Shown piece after piece: positions 17,523 to 26,687 of a stretch of 64,000 nucleotides of DNA. How positions within the stretch are numbered: the stretch's first letter is position 1; the number at the start of each line of letters is the position of its first letter. The notes beneath the pieces are model-generated. The model was not told the DNA's origin. It made no database searches and saw only the letters and a program-made list of their open reading frames with translations. Both the position numbers and the translations under genes were made by a program. Where the stretch lies: positions 1,106,052 through 1,170,051 of the forward strand of contig JADJHN010000001.1 in NCBI GenBank assembly GCA_016707485.1, given 5' to 3'. This DNA comes from Lysobacterales bacterium. GTDB lineage: Bacteria > Pseudomonadota > Gammaproteobacteria > Xanthomonadales > Rhodanobacteraceae.

Positions 17523-18752
17523 TCAGAAATTTCCCTTGAACCAACTCGACAGGCGATCCCAGACACCACCCACCGCCTCGACCCCACGGCCAGGCCCACG
17601 CAGTTGCTGGCGACTGCCGTACAGCAGCAGGCCGACACCGGTTGCATGGATCTGGTTGGAGACGACATCGGCGAGGCCGGTAACGTGCTGCGGCGTGCCC
17701 AGGCGCACCGGCATGTGAAAGACTTCCTCGGCGAGATCGACCACGCCCTCCATCTTCGCCGCGCCGCCAGTGAGGACGATGCCGGCGGCTACCAGGCTTT
17801 CGTAGCCGGAGCGGCGCAGTTCCGCCTGCGCCAGCGAGAACAATTCCTCGTAACGCGGCTGCACCACTTCAGCGAGGGTCTGCCGGGCCAGGCGGCGTGG
17901 CGGACGATCGCCAACGCTCGGCACCTGGATGGTCTCCTCGGCGTGGGCAAGCTGGGCCAGCGCGCAGGCGTACTTGACCTTGATTTCCTCGGCATGCGCG
18001 GTTGGCGTGCGCAAGGCCACCGCAATGTCATTGGTGACCTGGTCGCCGGCAATCGGCAAGGATGCCGTGTGGCGGATCGCGCCCTGGGTGAAGATCGCGA
18101 TATCCGTCGTGCCGGCACCGATGTCGACCAGGCAGACGCCAAGATCGCGTTCGTCCTGGGTCAGCACGGCAAAACTGGAAGCGATCTGCTGCGGCACCAG
18201 GTCATCCACGCGCAAGCCGCAGCGCGAGACGCACTTGCGGATATTCGCCGCCGCGCTCATGGCCCCGGTGACCAGGTGCACGCGGGCCTCGAGGCGCACG
18301 CCACTCATGCCGATCGGATGGCGAATGCCCTCCTGGCCGTCGATCACGTAATCCTGCGGTTCCAGATAGAGCCGCTCCTGGTCCGCCGGAATGGCCACCG
18401 CGCGCGCCGCCTCGATGACATGCTCGCGGTCGGCCTCGGTCACTTCCCGGTCGCGGATCGGCACGATGCCGTGCGAGTTCAGGCAGCGGATATGGCTGCC
18501 GGCTATTCCCGCGTAAACCGAACGGATCTCGCAGCCGGCCATCAGTTCGGCTTCCTCGATGGCACGCTGGATCGACTGCACCGTTGATTCAATGTCGACG
18601 ACCACGCCACGCTTGAGGCCGTGCGAGGGATGCGAGCCGATGCCCATGATCTCGACCGGCTGGCCGGGCTCATGCTCGCCGACAATGGCGACGATCTTCG
18701 AGGTGCCAATGTCGAGGCCGACAATGAGGTTTTTTTCGGACTTGCGGTTCAT
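17523..18752 (-). CDS. ftsA: Cell division protein FtsA
   Basis: Actin-like ATPase that tethers FtsZ filaments to the membrane. The 409-residue protein has the phosphate-1 loop VGLDIGTSKIVAIVG (about 11-25), a phosphate-2 loop VDIGAGTTDIA (about 210), an adenosine-motif GIVLTGGAAKMEG (about 343), and a C-terminal amphipathic helix (LSSWFKGNF) for membrane binding. The 5' end overlaps ftsQ by 83 bases, an unusually long overlap discussed under ftsQ. Confidence 0.97.
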   Translation of the reverse strand: MNRKSEKNLIVGLDIGTSKIVAIVGEHEPGQPVEIMGIGSHPSHGLKRGVVVDIESTVQSIQRAIEEAELMAGCEIRSVYAGIAGSHIRCLNSHGIVPIRDREVTEADREHVIEAARAVAIPADQERLYLEPQDYVIDGQEGIRHPIGMSGVRLEARVHLVTGAMSAAANIRKCVSRCGLRVDDLVPQQIASSFAVLTQDERDLGVCLVDIGAGTTDIAIFTQGAIRHTASLPIAGDQVTNDIAVALRTPTAHAEEIKVKYACALAQLAHAEETIQVPSVGDRPPRRLARQTLAEVVQPRYEELFSLAQAELRRSGYESLVAAGIVLTGGAAKMEGVVDLAEEVFHMPVRLGTPQHVTGLADVVSNQIHATGVGLLLYGSRQQLRGPGRGVEAVGGVWDRLSSWFKGNF

Positions 18753-19575
18753 TGGAGGAGCCAGGAATTGGGAACAGGTCGGTCAGGGCGCGATCGGGAG
18801 TTGTCGCCAAGCGGCTGACGCCCCCCTGATTGCCGATACCCGGTTCCCGATTCCCGTCCGGCGCTGCCGGTTCGGGCAACGCCCAGCGCATGGCGAATCC
18901 GTTCTCGTAACGCAGGTCGATGTAGACCGGCGGACCGGCATTGCCCGCGCTCAATTGCGGCCAGGCATTCAGGAAGCGCTGCAGGCGCGGCATGGCGTCG
19001 ACCCGGCCAATCTCGATGAGGGCACCACTGGAAAGCGTCAGCCGCCAGCTGCCGCGTGCACTGAGATCGACCGCCTGCACGTTGAGGCCGCTGCCGGAAA
19101 ACTCGCGCAGGCAATCGCCGTGGAATGCAATGACCTCGGCCAGGCGCGCATCCGGCCCGGACAACTGCGGCAGGCCCTGTATGGCATCGGTGCCGGGCAC
19201 TTCGAACAAGTCGCCACTGCGACTGATCAGGCGCGTGTCGCCCCAGCGCGCGAACGGCTGGCGCTCGTAGACAGTCAGGCTCAGCGTATCCGGCCATTGC
19301 TTGCGGGCCTCGACGCGCTCGACCCAGGGCAGGCGCGAAACGGCGTCGCGCACATCCTGCAGTTGCACGGCGAAAAAACCCTTGCCCAGATGTGTTTCCA
19401 CGGTGGCGCGGATCTGTTCGGCGCTGACGTGCGCATACTCGGCGCGCAGCTCGATCTTGCGCACTGGCCAGCGCGTGGCGGCGAACCAGCCGTTCAGCAC
19501 GCCGACGATGGGCAGGGCGACCAGGGTCAGGGCGATGCCCCAGGCAAGCAGGCGCGTGATCAAGGCACTTTTCAC
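18670..19575 (-). CDS. ftsQ: Cell division protein FtsQ
   Basis: Bitopic divisome protein that links FtsA/FtsK to FtsB-FtsL. It has a short cytoplasmic tail, one membrane helix (about residues 8-28), a POTRA domain (WPVRKIELRAEYAHVSAEQIR) and the beta domain. The GTG at 19575 has GGAGGG upstream and overlaps the ddl stop as GTGA, so I prefer it to the ATG at 19638. The usual end of the protein is near RYENGFAMRWALP. Beyond it lie about 60 odd residues encoded partly by a GGGAATC-type repeat and partly by the start of ftsA in another frame. The extension is probably neutral and of recent origin. Confidence 0.93.
   Translation of the reverse strand: MKSALITRLLAWGIALTLVALPIVGVLNGWFAATRWPVRKIELRAEYAHVSAEQIRATVETHLGKGFFAVQLQDVRDAVSRLPWVERVEARKQWPDTLSLTVYERQPFARWGDTRLISRSGDLFEVPGTDAIQGLPQLSGPDARLAEVIAFHGDCLREFSGSGLNVQAVDLSARGSWRLTLSSGALIEIGRVDAMPRLQRFLNAWPQLSAGNAGPPVYIDLRYENGFAMRWALPEPAAPDGNREPGIGNQGGVSRLATTPDRALTDLFPIPGSSNEPQVRKKPHCRPRHWHLEDRRHCRRA
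18832..18862. repeat. Short GGGAATCGGGAA-type repeat in the 3' end of ftsQ
   Basis: The plus strand reads CCCGGTTCCCGATTCCCG here, a degenerate run of 8-base units similar to the clean repeat at 35282-35305. It lies in the non-conserved C-terminal extension of FtsQ. Confidence 0.5.
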
Positions 19576-20531
19576 GGCAGCCCTCCAGCGACCGTCGCCG
19601 CTTCGCGGGCGAGGCTGGATTCGAGGATCCGCCAGCACAAGGTCTCGAATTCGATGCCGACCGCGCGCGCGGCCTTCGGCACCAGCGAGTGGCTGGTCAT
19701 GCCGGGCGTGGTGTTGACCTCAAGCAGGTAGCTGGCGCCGGTGCGATCGCGCATGACATCGACGCGACCCCAGCCCGAACAGCCAACCGCATCAAACGCA
19801 CGCCAGGCAAGCGCGCGGATCTGCGTCTCGGCATCACCTTCCAGGCCGGGGCACAGGTATTCGGTGTCTTCGGCAATGTATTTGGCGTGGTAGTCGTAAT
19901 AGGCACCCTTGGGCACGATGCGAATCGATGGCAGCGCCTCGCGGCCGAGGATGGCCACGGTCAGCTCGGCCCCTTCGATCAGTTGCTCGATCAGCAACTC
20001 ACCATCGTGCTTGCAGGCCAGGGCGACGGCAGCCGGCAGGTCCTCGGCGCTGAAGACTCGGGTGATGCCGACGCTCGATCCCTCATGCGACGGCTTGACG
20101 ATGGCGGGATAGCCGATCGTGGCAATGGCCGCCTCCAGGTCCTCGCCCGGGCGCCAGGCCACATAGCGTGGCGTCGGCAAGCCGAGCGCCTGCCAGACCT
20201 GCTTGGTGCGCACCTTGTCCATGGCCAATGCCGAACCGAGGATGCCGCTGCCGGTGTAGGGCACGCGCAGCGCATCCAGCGCACCCTGCAGCATGCCGTC
20301 TTCGCCACCGCGGCCATGCAGGATGTTGAAAACGCGCGCGTAATGGCCGGCGCGCAAGGCATCGAGCAGGGCCGGGATGCCATCGACCGGATGCGCATCA
20401 ACGCCGCGTGCGCGCAGCGCCTCGAGCACATTGCGCCCGGAATCCAGCGATACCTCGCGTTCCGCCGAAGTGCCACCAAATGCCACGGCGACGCGGCCGA
20501 AGCGGCGGGGGTCGGTGACCTGCATGTTCAT
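19572..20531 (-). CDS. ddl: D-alanine--D-alanine ligase
   Basis: ATP-grasp enzyme that makes the D-Ala-D-Ala dipeptide added by MurF. The 319-residue protein shows GGTSAEREVSLDSG (about 19-32), the GRGGEDG loop, KPSHEGSSVGI for ATP binding, and near the C-terminus GWGRVDVMRD and LLEVNTTPGMTSHSL with the magnesium ligands. The start overlaps the murC stop as ATGA and the stop overlaps the ftsQ GTG start, so translation is probably coupled on both sides. It belongs to the DdlB group usually found in dcw clusters. Confidence 0.96.
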   Translation of the reverse strand: MNMQVTDPRRFGRVAVAFGGTSAEREVSLDSGRNVLEALRARGVDAHPVDGIPALLDALRAGHYARVFNILHGRGGEDGMLQGALDALRVPYTGSGILGSALAMDKVRTKQVWQALGLPTPRYVAWRPGEDLEAAIATIGYPAIVKPSHEGSSVGITRVFSAEDLPAAVALACKHDGELLIEQLIEGAELTVAILGREALPSIRIVPKGAYYDYHAKYIAEDTEYLCPGLEGDAETQIRALAWRAFDAVGCSGWGRVDVMRDRTGASYLLEVNTTPGMTSHSLVPKAARAVGIEFETLCWRILESSLAREAATVAGGLP

Positions 20532-21967
20532 CGACGTGCGCTCCTCAAATCCGGATCACGGGCAAGCTCGGTCGCAGCGGCACCGATGTCGCCGGCACCC
20601 ATCAGCAGCAGCATGTCGCCGTCATCGAGCAGGTTCGGCAGCGCGGCGCGCAGCTGGCGCGGGTGGTCGATCAGCACCGGATCGACCTTGCCGCGGGCCC
20701 GGATGGCGCGGGCCAGTGCCCGCGCATCGGCATTAGCGATGGGCGCTTCGCCAGCCGGGTAGACTTCGGTCAGGATCAGCACGTCGACGTCGGCCAGCAC
20801 GCGCGAAAAATCATCGAGCAGGTCGCGGGTGCGTGAATAGCGATGCGGCTGGAAGGCGACGACGAGGCGGCGTTCGGGCCAGCCACCACGGGCGGCCTCG
20901 AAGACGGCGGCAAGTTCGCTGGGGTGATGGCCGTAATCATCGACCAGCACGGCGCTGCCGCTGTCGAGAAGCAAGTCCCCGCGCATCGAGAAGCGCCGGC
21001 CGACACCCTGGAAACTGCTCAGTGCCGCCTGCATGACGGTCGCCTCGACGCCAAGCTGCCAGGCCACCGCGCAGGCAGCGAGCGCATTCAGGACATTGTG
21101 GCGTCCGGGGAGGTTGAGGGTCATGCCGATGCCTGTCTCGCAATCCGGCAAGTGCATGTCGAAGTGCATGCGCGCGCCGTCCTGACGCAGATTGCTGGCG
21201 CGGATGTCGGCCGCACGCTGGATGGCATAGGTCAGCGTGCGCCGCGGCGTGCGTTCGACGAGGGCGGCGACTTCGGCATCGTCGATGCAGAGCACGGCAA
21301 GGCCGTAGAACGGCAGGCGATGCAGGAACTGCTCGAAGGCGAGCTTGACCTGCTCGAAATCGCCGGCGTAGTTGTCCAGGTGGTCGGCATCGATGTTGGT
21401 GACGATCGCGATCACCGGCGAGAGCATGAGGAACGAGCCGTCCGATTCGTCGGCTTCGGCCACCAGGTATTCGCCGGTGCCGAGGCGCGCGTTGGCGCCG
21501 GCGGCAGTCAACTGGCCGCCGATGACGAAGGTAGGATCGAGGCCGGCCTCGGCAAGCACGCTGGCGGTCAGGCTGGTGGTGGTGGTCTTGCCATGCGTGC
21601 CGGCAACGGCGATGCCGCGACGGAAGCGCATCAGCTCACCGAGCATCTCCGCGCGCGGCACCACCGGGATGCGGCGTTCGCGTGCGGCGAGCAGCTCGGG
21701 GTTGTCGGCGCGTATTGCACTCGAGGTGACCAGCACGTCAACCTCTTCGACATTGCCGGCGGCGTGCTCGCGCCGGACGCTGATGCCGAGTTCGGCGAGG
21801 CGACGTGTGGTCGGCGTTTCCGCACGGTCGGAACCGGACACGGTATAGCCGAGATTGTGCAGCACCTCGGCGATTCCGCTCATGCCGACGCCGCCAATGC
21901 CGACGAAGTGGACGCGGCGGAAGTCCTGCATGATGTCGCCGTGCTGGCGCAGCGGTTGCGGAGTCAT
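20528..21967 (-). CDS. murC: UDP-N-acetylmuramate--L-alanine ligase
   Basis: Cytosolic Mur ligase that adds L-Ala to UDP-MurNAc, the first amino acid of the stem peptide. The 479-residue protein has the N-terminal HFVGIGGVGMSGIAEVL Rossmann segment (about 20-36), the ATP loop GTHGKTTTTSL (about 118-128), the EADESDGSF segment, and the C-terminal DDYGHHPSE motif. The ATG overlaps the murG stop (ATGA). An internal Met at residue 13 is an alternative start, but the overlap favours 21967. Confidence 0.97.
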   Translation of the reverse strand: MTPQPLRQHGDIMQDFRRVHFVGIGGVGMSGIAEVLHNLGYTVSGSDRAETPTTRRLAELGISVRREHAAGNVEEVDVLVTSSAIRADNPELLAARERRIPVVPRAEMLGELMRFRRGIAVAGTHGKTTTTSLTASVLAEAGLDPTFVIGGQLTAAGANARLGTGEYLVAEADESDGSFLMLSPVIAIVTNIDADHLDNYAGDFEQVKLAFEQFLHRLPFYGLAVLCIDDAEVAALVERTPRRTLTYAIQRAADIRASNLRQDGARMHFDMHLPDCETGIGMTLNLPGRHNVLNALAACAVAWQLGVEATVMQAALSSFQGVGRRFSMRGDLLLDSGSAVLVDDYGHHPSELAAVFEAARGGWPERRLVVAFQPHRYSRTRDLLDDFSRVLADVDVLILTEVYPAGEAPIANADARALARAIRARGKVDPVLIDHPRQLRAALPNLLDDGDMLLLMGAGDIGAAATELARDPDLRSARR

Positions 21968-23031
21968 GCCGCCACCTCGACACAGACATCGGCAATGCGC
22001 GCGGCGGCATCGGCGCGCGCCAGGGCCCGCGCGGAAGTTGCCATCTTCAACAGTTTCGGGCGATCGCGATCGAGCTCGTCCAGGCAGGCGCCGAGGCGCT
22101 TGACGAAGCCATCGCCCTCGGCGACCAGGCGCGCCGCGCCGGCCGCAACCAGCACCTCGGCATTGTGCGTCTGGTGGTCATCGACCGCTTGTGGAAACGG
22201 CACCAGGATCGATGCCACGCCGGCGGCGCAAAGCTCGGCGATGGTCAAGGCCCCGGCCCGGCAGATGACAATGTCGGCCCAGGCATAAGCGGCGGCCATG
22301 TCCTCGACAAACGCCTCCACCGTTACCGCAAGATCGGCTGCCGCGTAGGCGGCACGGGTCTTCTCCAGATGGCGCTCGCCGGACTGGTGGCGCACCTCGA
22401 GATGCACGCGATCGCCGCGCCGCCGGATCGTCTCCGGCACCATCAGGTTCAGGCTTTGCGCGCCCTGGCTGCCGCCAAGAACCAGCACGCGCACCGCGCC
22501 CTCGCGGCCAGCAAGTCGTTGTGCCGGTGGCGGCAACGCGCTGATTTCCCGGCGCACCGGATTGCCGATCCATTCACTGCCGGCAAAGCTGTCGGCAAAT
22601 CCGCTCAGCCTGCGCCTGGCGAAGCGGGCGAGCATTCGATTGGTGAAGCCGGGCACGCGGTTCTGCTCGTGCACGACCAGCGGGATGCGCGACAGCCAGG
22701 CGGCGATACCGCCCGGTGCGGCGGCATAACCGCCCATCGACAGCACACTGGCCGGACGCAAGCGGCGCAGCAGCGTGCGCGCCACGAGAATCGCTCGCAG
22801 CAGGCGCAGCGGGGCGAGTGCAAGGGTGGCCAGGCCCTTGCCGCGCACGCCGGAGAAATCGAGCGTCTCCAAGGTGAAGCCTGCAGCCGGAACGAGGCGG
22901 CCTTCGAGCCCGACCTTGCCGCCGAGCCAGACCACGTCGATGCCGCGATCCCGCAATTCACGGCCCACCGCAATGCCCGGGAAGATATGACCGCCGGTGC
23001 CACCGGCCATGATCAGGATGGTCCGGCTCAT
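21964..23031 (-). CDS. murG: UDP-GlcNAc:lipid I GlcNAc transferase MurG
   Basis: Peripheral membrane glycosyltransferase that turns lipid I into lipid II. The 355-residue protein has the two glycine-rich loops of the family: GGTGGHIFPGIAVG (about 10-23) and GGSQGAQSLN (about 183-192). ICRAGALTIAELCAAG (about 254) lies in the donor-binding C-terminal domain. Start and stop overlap ftsW and murC by four bases each. Confidence 0.97.
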   Translation of the reverse strand: MSRTILIMAGGTGGHIFPGIAVGRELRDRGIDVVWLGGKVGLEGRLVPAAGFTLETLDFSGVRGKGLATLALAPLRLLRAILVARTLLRRLRPASVLSMGGYAAAPGGIAAWLSRIPLVVHEQNRVPGFTNRMLARFARRRLSGFADSFAGSEWIGNPVRREISALPPPAQRLAGREGAVRVLVLGGSQGAQSLNLMVPETIRRRGDRVHLEVRHQSGERHLEKTRAAYAAADLAVTVEAFVEDMAAAYAWADIVICRAGALTIAELCAAGVASILVPFPQAVDDHQTHNAEVLVAAGAARLVAEGDGFVKRLGACLDELDRDRPKLLKMATSARALARADAAARIADVCVEVAA

Positions 23032-24245
23032 GCCGCTTCTCCCGCGACCGAAGGCGAGGCGACCGGAGCCGCCGCCACGGCCTGCGCAGCGGCATTCTCG
23101 GCGCGCGAGAGTTCATAGCTGACCCGCGCCAGCAAGCCGACAGCCAGGCACGTCATCATCACGCTGGAACCGCCCGAGCTGATCAGCGGCAGGGTCAGGC
23201 CCTTGGTCGGCAGCACGCCCAGATTGACCCCGATCGAGACCAGTGCCTGGAATGCGATCAGCAGCGAGATGCCGAAGGCGCAATAACCGCCAAAGCGCTG
23301 GCCGCGCTCCATCGCGCGCAGTCCAATACGCAGGCCGCTGCCGACCAGCCCGGCGAAAAGGCCAAGCACGAGGATGATGCCGAAGAAGCCCAGCTCCTCG
23401 GCAATGACGGCGAGAATGAAATCGGTGTGCGCCTCGGGCAGGTAGAAAAGCTTCTGCACGCTGGCTCCGAGTCCGACCCCGAACCACTCCCCGCGGCCCG
23501 CGGCAATCAGCGCCTGGGTCAACTGGAAGCCTTCGTTGAACGGATCGGCCCATGGATCGAGGAAGGACTTCAGCCGCTTCAGGCGGTAGTCCTCGAACAA
23601 GGCCGCCCAGGCCAGCGCCGGCATCGCCATCGCCGCCAGCATGCCGAGGTTGCGCAGGCGCGCCCCACCCAGCCAGATCATGCCGAGACTGACCGCCAGC
23701 AACAGGGTGGCGCTGCCGAAATCGGGTTGGGCCAGCAGCAGCAGGACGAGGAAGCCGGCGACGCCAAGCGGCTTGAGCACGCCGAGCATGCTTGCATGCA
23801 CGCTGTCGCGATGCCGCACGAGGTAACTCGACAGGTAGACGATGAGGATCACCTTGACCAGTTCGACCGACTGGAAACCGGAGATGCCGAGGTGGATCCA
23901 GCGTCTCGCACCATTGATGCGCATGCCGATGCCGGGCACGAAGACAAGCAGGAGCAGGAAAATGCCGAGCAGGAGCAGCGGAAAGGCCTGCTCCTCGATC
24001 ACGCTCAGTTCGACGCGCGCGACGACGCAGGCAAGACCGATGCCGAGCGCAAGAAAGATCATGTGCCGGATGAGGAAGTAGAACGGGCCGAGGTGCTGGC
24101 TGTCGGCGATCGAGATCGAACTCGACGCAACCATGACCAGGCCCAGGCAGGCGAGGCCGAGTGCCGAGAGCACGACGCCGGGATCGTAGCGCCCCTGCGG
24201 TGCTCCGCGTCGTGTCGCCTGAGTGCCTGCGCCCATGCCGAACAT
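23028..24245 (-). CDS. ftsW: Septal peptidoglycan polymerase FtsW
   Basis: SEDS-family membrane glycosyltransferase that polymerises lipid II at the septum with FtsI. The 405-residue protein has about ten hydrophobic segments. It carries family motifs such as RRWIHLG, the WADPFNEGFQLTQALIA loop, the GEWFGVGLG segment, AHTDFILAVIAEELGFFG and LPLISSGGSS near the end. The ATG overlaps the mraY stop by one base (TGATG). Its place directly after mraY, where many bacteria have murD between, is notable. Confidence 0.96.
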   Translation of the reverse strand: MFGMGAGTQATRRGAPQGRYDPGVVLSALGLACLGLVMVASSSISIADSQHLGPFYFLIRHMIFLALGIGLACVVARVELSVIEEQAFPLLLLGIFLLLLVFVPGIGMRINGARRWIHLGISGFQSVELVKVILIVYLSSYLVRHRDSVHASMLGVLKPLGVAGFLVLLLLAQPDFGSATLLLAVSLGMIWLGGARLRNLGMLAAMAMPALAWAALFEDYRLKRLKSFLDPWADPFNEGFQLTQALIAAGRGEWFGVGLGASVQKLFYLPEAHTDFILAVIAEELGFFGIILVLGLFAGLVGSGLRIGLRAMERGQRFGGYCAFGISLLIAFQALVSIGVNLGVLPTKGLTLPLISSGGSSVMMTCLAVGLLARVSYELSRAENAAAQAVAAAPVASPSVAGEAA

Positions 24246-25327
24246 CAGCGCACCTTCAACGTGGCAAGACCGACCAGCACCAGCACCACGCTGATGATCC
24301 AGAAGCGCACGATCACCCGCGGCTCCGGCCAGCCCTTCAACTCGAAGTGATGGTGGATCGGCGCCATGCGGAAGATGCGCTTGCCGGTCAGCTTGAAGCT
24401 GGCCACCTGCAGCATCACCGAGGCGGTCTCCATGACAAAGACGCCGCCCATGATCAGGAGGACGAACTCCTGCCTGACGATGACCGCGATGGTGCCGAGC
24501 GCCGCACCCACCGCCAGCGCGCCGATGTCGCCCATGAAAACCTGTGCCGGATAGGTATTGAACCAGAGGAATCCGAGGCCAGCGCCACCGAGGGCACCGC
24601 AGAAGATCGCCAGTTCGCCGGCACCTGGAATCGATGGAATCTGCAAGTAATTGGAAAAGACAACATTGCCGGCCAGGTAGGCGAACACGCCGAGCGCGGC
24701 GACCACCAGCACGCTGGGCATGATGGCGAGACCGTCGAGGCCATCGGTCAGGTTCACCGCATTGGAAAAGCCGACGATCATCAGATAGGCCAGCGGCACG
24801 AACAGCGGGCCAAGCGGAATCGCCACGGTCTTGAACAGCGGCAGGTAGAGTGCGGTCTGCGCCGGCAGGTCGGCCTGGAAATACAGGATCAGCGCCACCG
24901 TCAGGCCGAACACCGATTGCCAGAAGTACTTCCAGCGCGAGGCGAGGCCGCGACTGTCACGCAGCACCAGCTTCTTGTAGTCATCGTAGAAGCCGATGCC
25001 GCCAAAGGCGACGGTTACGCCCAGCACCATCCACACGTAGTGATTGCGCAGGTCCATCCACAAAAGCGTGGCGATGGCCACGGCGAGGATGATCAGCAGT
25101 CCACCCATCGTCGGCGTGCCGGCCTTGGACAGGTGCGTCTGCGGACCGTCCGAGCGGACCACCTGGCCGGCCTTCATGTCGGCCAGCTTGCGGATCACCG
25201 CCGGGCCGATCAGCAGGGATACGGCAAGCGCGGTCAGCGTGCTCATGATGGCGCGGAAGGTCAGGTACTGGAACAGGTGGAAGCCGCTGTACCAGTTGCG
25301 CAGGAGGTCGGCCAGTTCAAGCAGCAT
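24245..25327 (-). CDS. mraY: Phospho-N-acetylmuramoyl-pentapeptide transferase MraY
   Basis: Polytopic membrane enzyme that links UDP-MurNAc-pentapeptide to undecaprenyl phosphate, giving lipid I. The 360-residue protein keeps the signature residues: KAGTPTMGG (about 68), the DDYKKL aspartates (about 115), NLTDGLDGLAI (about 191-201) and the MAPIHHHFELKGW loop (about 323-335). About ten membrane helices are expected. Its start lies inside the 3' end of murF (11-base overlap). Confidence 0.98.
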   Translation of the reverse strand: MLLELADLLRNWYSGFHLFQYLTFRAIMSTLTALAVSLLIGPAVIRKLADMKAGQVVRSDGPQTHLSKAGTPTMGGLLIILAVAIATLLWMDLRNHYVWMVLGVTVAFGGIGFYDDYKKLVLRDSRGLASRWKYFWQSVFGLTVALILYFQADLPAQTALYLPLFKTVAIPLGPLFVPLAYLMIVGFSNAVNLTDGLDGLAIMPSVLVVAALGVFAYLAGNVVFSNYLQIPSIPGAGELAIFCGALGGAGLGFLWFNTYPAQVFMGDIGALAVGAALGTIAVIVRQEFVLLIMGGVFVMETASVMLQVASFKLTGKRIFRMAPIHHHFELKGWPEPRVIVRFWIISVVLVLVGLATLKVR

Positions 25328-26687
25328 GTCGCCCTCCTGGCGTGGCTTCGGCGGCGAACAAGGCAGCGACCACGCGATCCATGGCAGAGCCGCGCGAACC
25401 CTTGATCAAAACCGTCGTCGCCGTGGACAGTTCGTCACGAAGCACCTCGATCAGCGCTGCCTGGTCGGGGAAATGACGTGCCTTGCTGCCGAATGCAGTC
25501 GCCGTGGCGCGGCTCAGCGCACCGACCGCAAGCAATCGCTCGATGCCCTTTGCCGCCGCCAGCGTGCCAATCCTTGCATGCAGGTTTTCGCCATCTGCAC
25601 CGAGCTCGCGCATGTCGCCGACAACGAGGATGCGGGTGCCGGAAAACGCCGCCAGGGTATCGATGGCGGCGGCGAATGAAGCAGGGTTTGCGTTGTAGGT
25701 ATCGTCGATGATCAAGGCACCGCTGGCATGCATGCGCTGCGCGCTGCGCCCGGCGACCGCGCTGGCCGCTTCGAGGCCTTGCCTGATCGCCGCCAGCGGC
25801 ACGTCGACGGCGAGGGCCAGGCTCGCGGCCGCCAGTGCATTGTTCACATTGTGCCGACCCAGCAGTGGCAGCGCGATGTCGATTTCCTCGCCCGCTGCAA
25901 GCAGGGTGAAGGCATTCGCTGGCGCTGCCTTGTCGAAGCGCGCCATGACCTCGGCCTGCATGTTGACGCCGAAGCGGATCACGCGGCGACTGCCGGCCAA
26001 GCCGGCAAAGAATCCGGCATAGGCATCGTCGGCGTTGATCACGGCAATGCCATCGACCGGCAAGGCGCTGTAGATCGCGCCCTTGGTCGCGGCCACGCCA
26101 TCCAGCGAACCCATGCGCTCGAGGTGCGCCGGGGCGACGTTGTTGACCAGGGCAATCTGCGGCTGCGCGATGGCGGCCAGGTAATCGATGTCGCCAGGCT
26201 TGCCGGCACCCATTTCCAGCACCGCGAAGCGCGTGTCTTCCGGCATCGAAAGCAGGGTCAGCGGCAAGCCGATCTCGTTGTTGAAACTGCCGATGCTGGC
26301 ATGTGTCGGCGCGACTCGCGCAAGGATGCCGGCGAGCAGGGTCTTCACCGTGGTCTTGCCGTTCGAGCCGGTGATGCCGATCACGCAGACATCGCGCTGG
26401 CTGCGCACGTGCGCCGCCAGCCGCCCCAGCGCGATCTGCGTGTCGACGACAACGACCTGGGCCAGATCGGTATCGATGCGGCGCTCGACCAGCGCTGCCA
26501 CCGCTCCGTTCCCGCGCGCCTGGGCAAGAAATTCATGGGCATCGTGCTGCTCGCCGCGCAGTGCCACAAACAAGGCATTCGCGGCGTGCTTGCGGCTGTC
26601 GGTGGAGACGCACTCGACGCCCACGTCGGCACCGTACGCGTGACCTTGCGTGGCCTCGGCGATGCTGGCGAGGGAGAGTTTCAGCAT
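25317..26687 (-). CDS. murF: UDP-MurNAc-tripeptide--D-Ala-D-Ala ligase
   Basis: Mur ligase that adds the D-Ala-D-Ala dipeptide made by Ddl. The 456-residue protein shows STDSRKHAANALFVALRG (about 29-46) in the UDP-binding domain, the ATP loop GITGSNGKTTVKTLL (about 104-118), the NEIGLPLTLL segment and the DDTYNANPASF motif (about 324-334). The start overlaps the murE end by 7 bases. Confidence 0.97.
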   Translation of the reverse strand: MLKLSLASIAEATQGHAYGADVGVECVSTDSRKHAANALFVALRGEQHDAHEFLAQARGNGAVAALVERRIDTDLAQVVVVDTQIALGRLAAHVRSQRDVCVIGITGSNGKTTVKTLLAGILARVAPTHASIGSFNNEIGLPLTLLSMPEDTRFAVLEMGAGKPGDIDYLAAIAQPQIALVNNVAPAHLERMGSLDGVAATKGAIYSALPVDGIAVINADDAYAGFFAGLAGSRRVIRFGVNMQAEVMARFDKAAPANAFTLLAAGEEIDIALPLLGRHNVNNALAAASLALAVDVPLAAIRQGLEAASAVAGRSAQRMHASGALIIDDTYNANPASFAAAIDTLAAFSGTRILVVGDMRELGADGENLHARIGTLAAAKGIERLLAVGALSRATATAFGSKARHFPDQAALIEVLRDELSTATTVLIKGSRGSAMDRVVAALFAAEATPGGRHAA

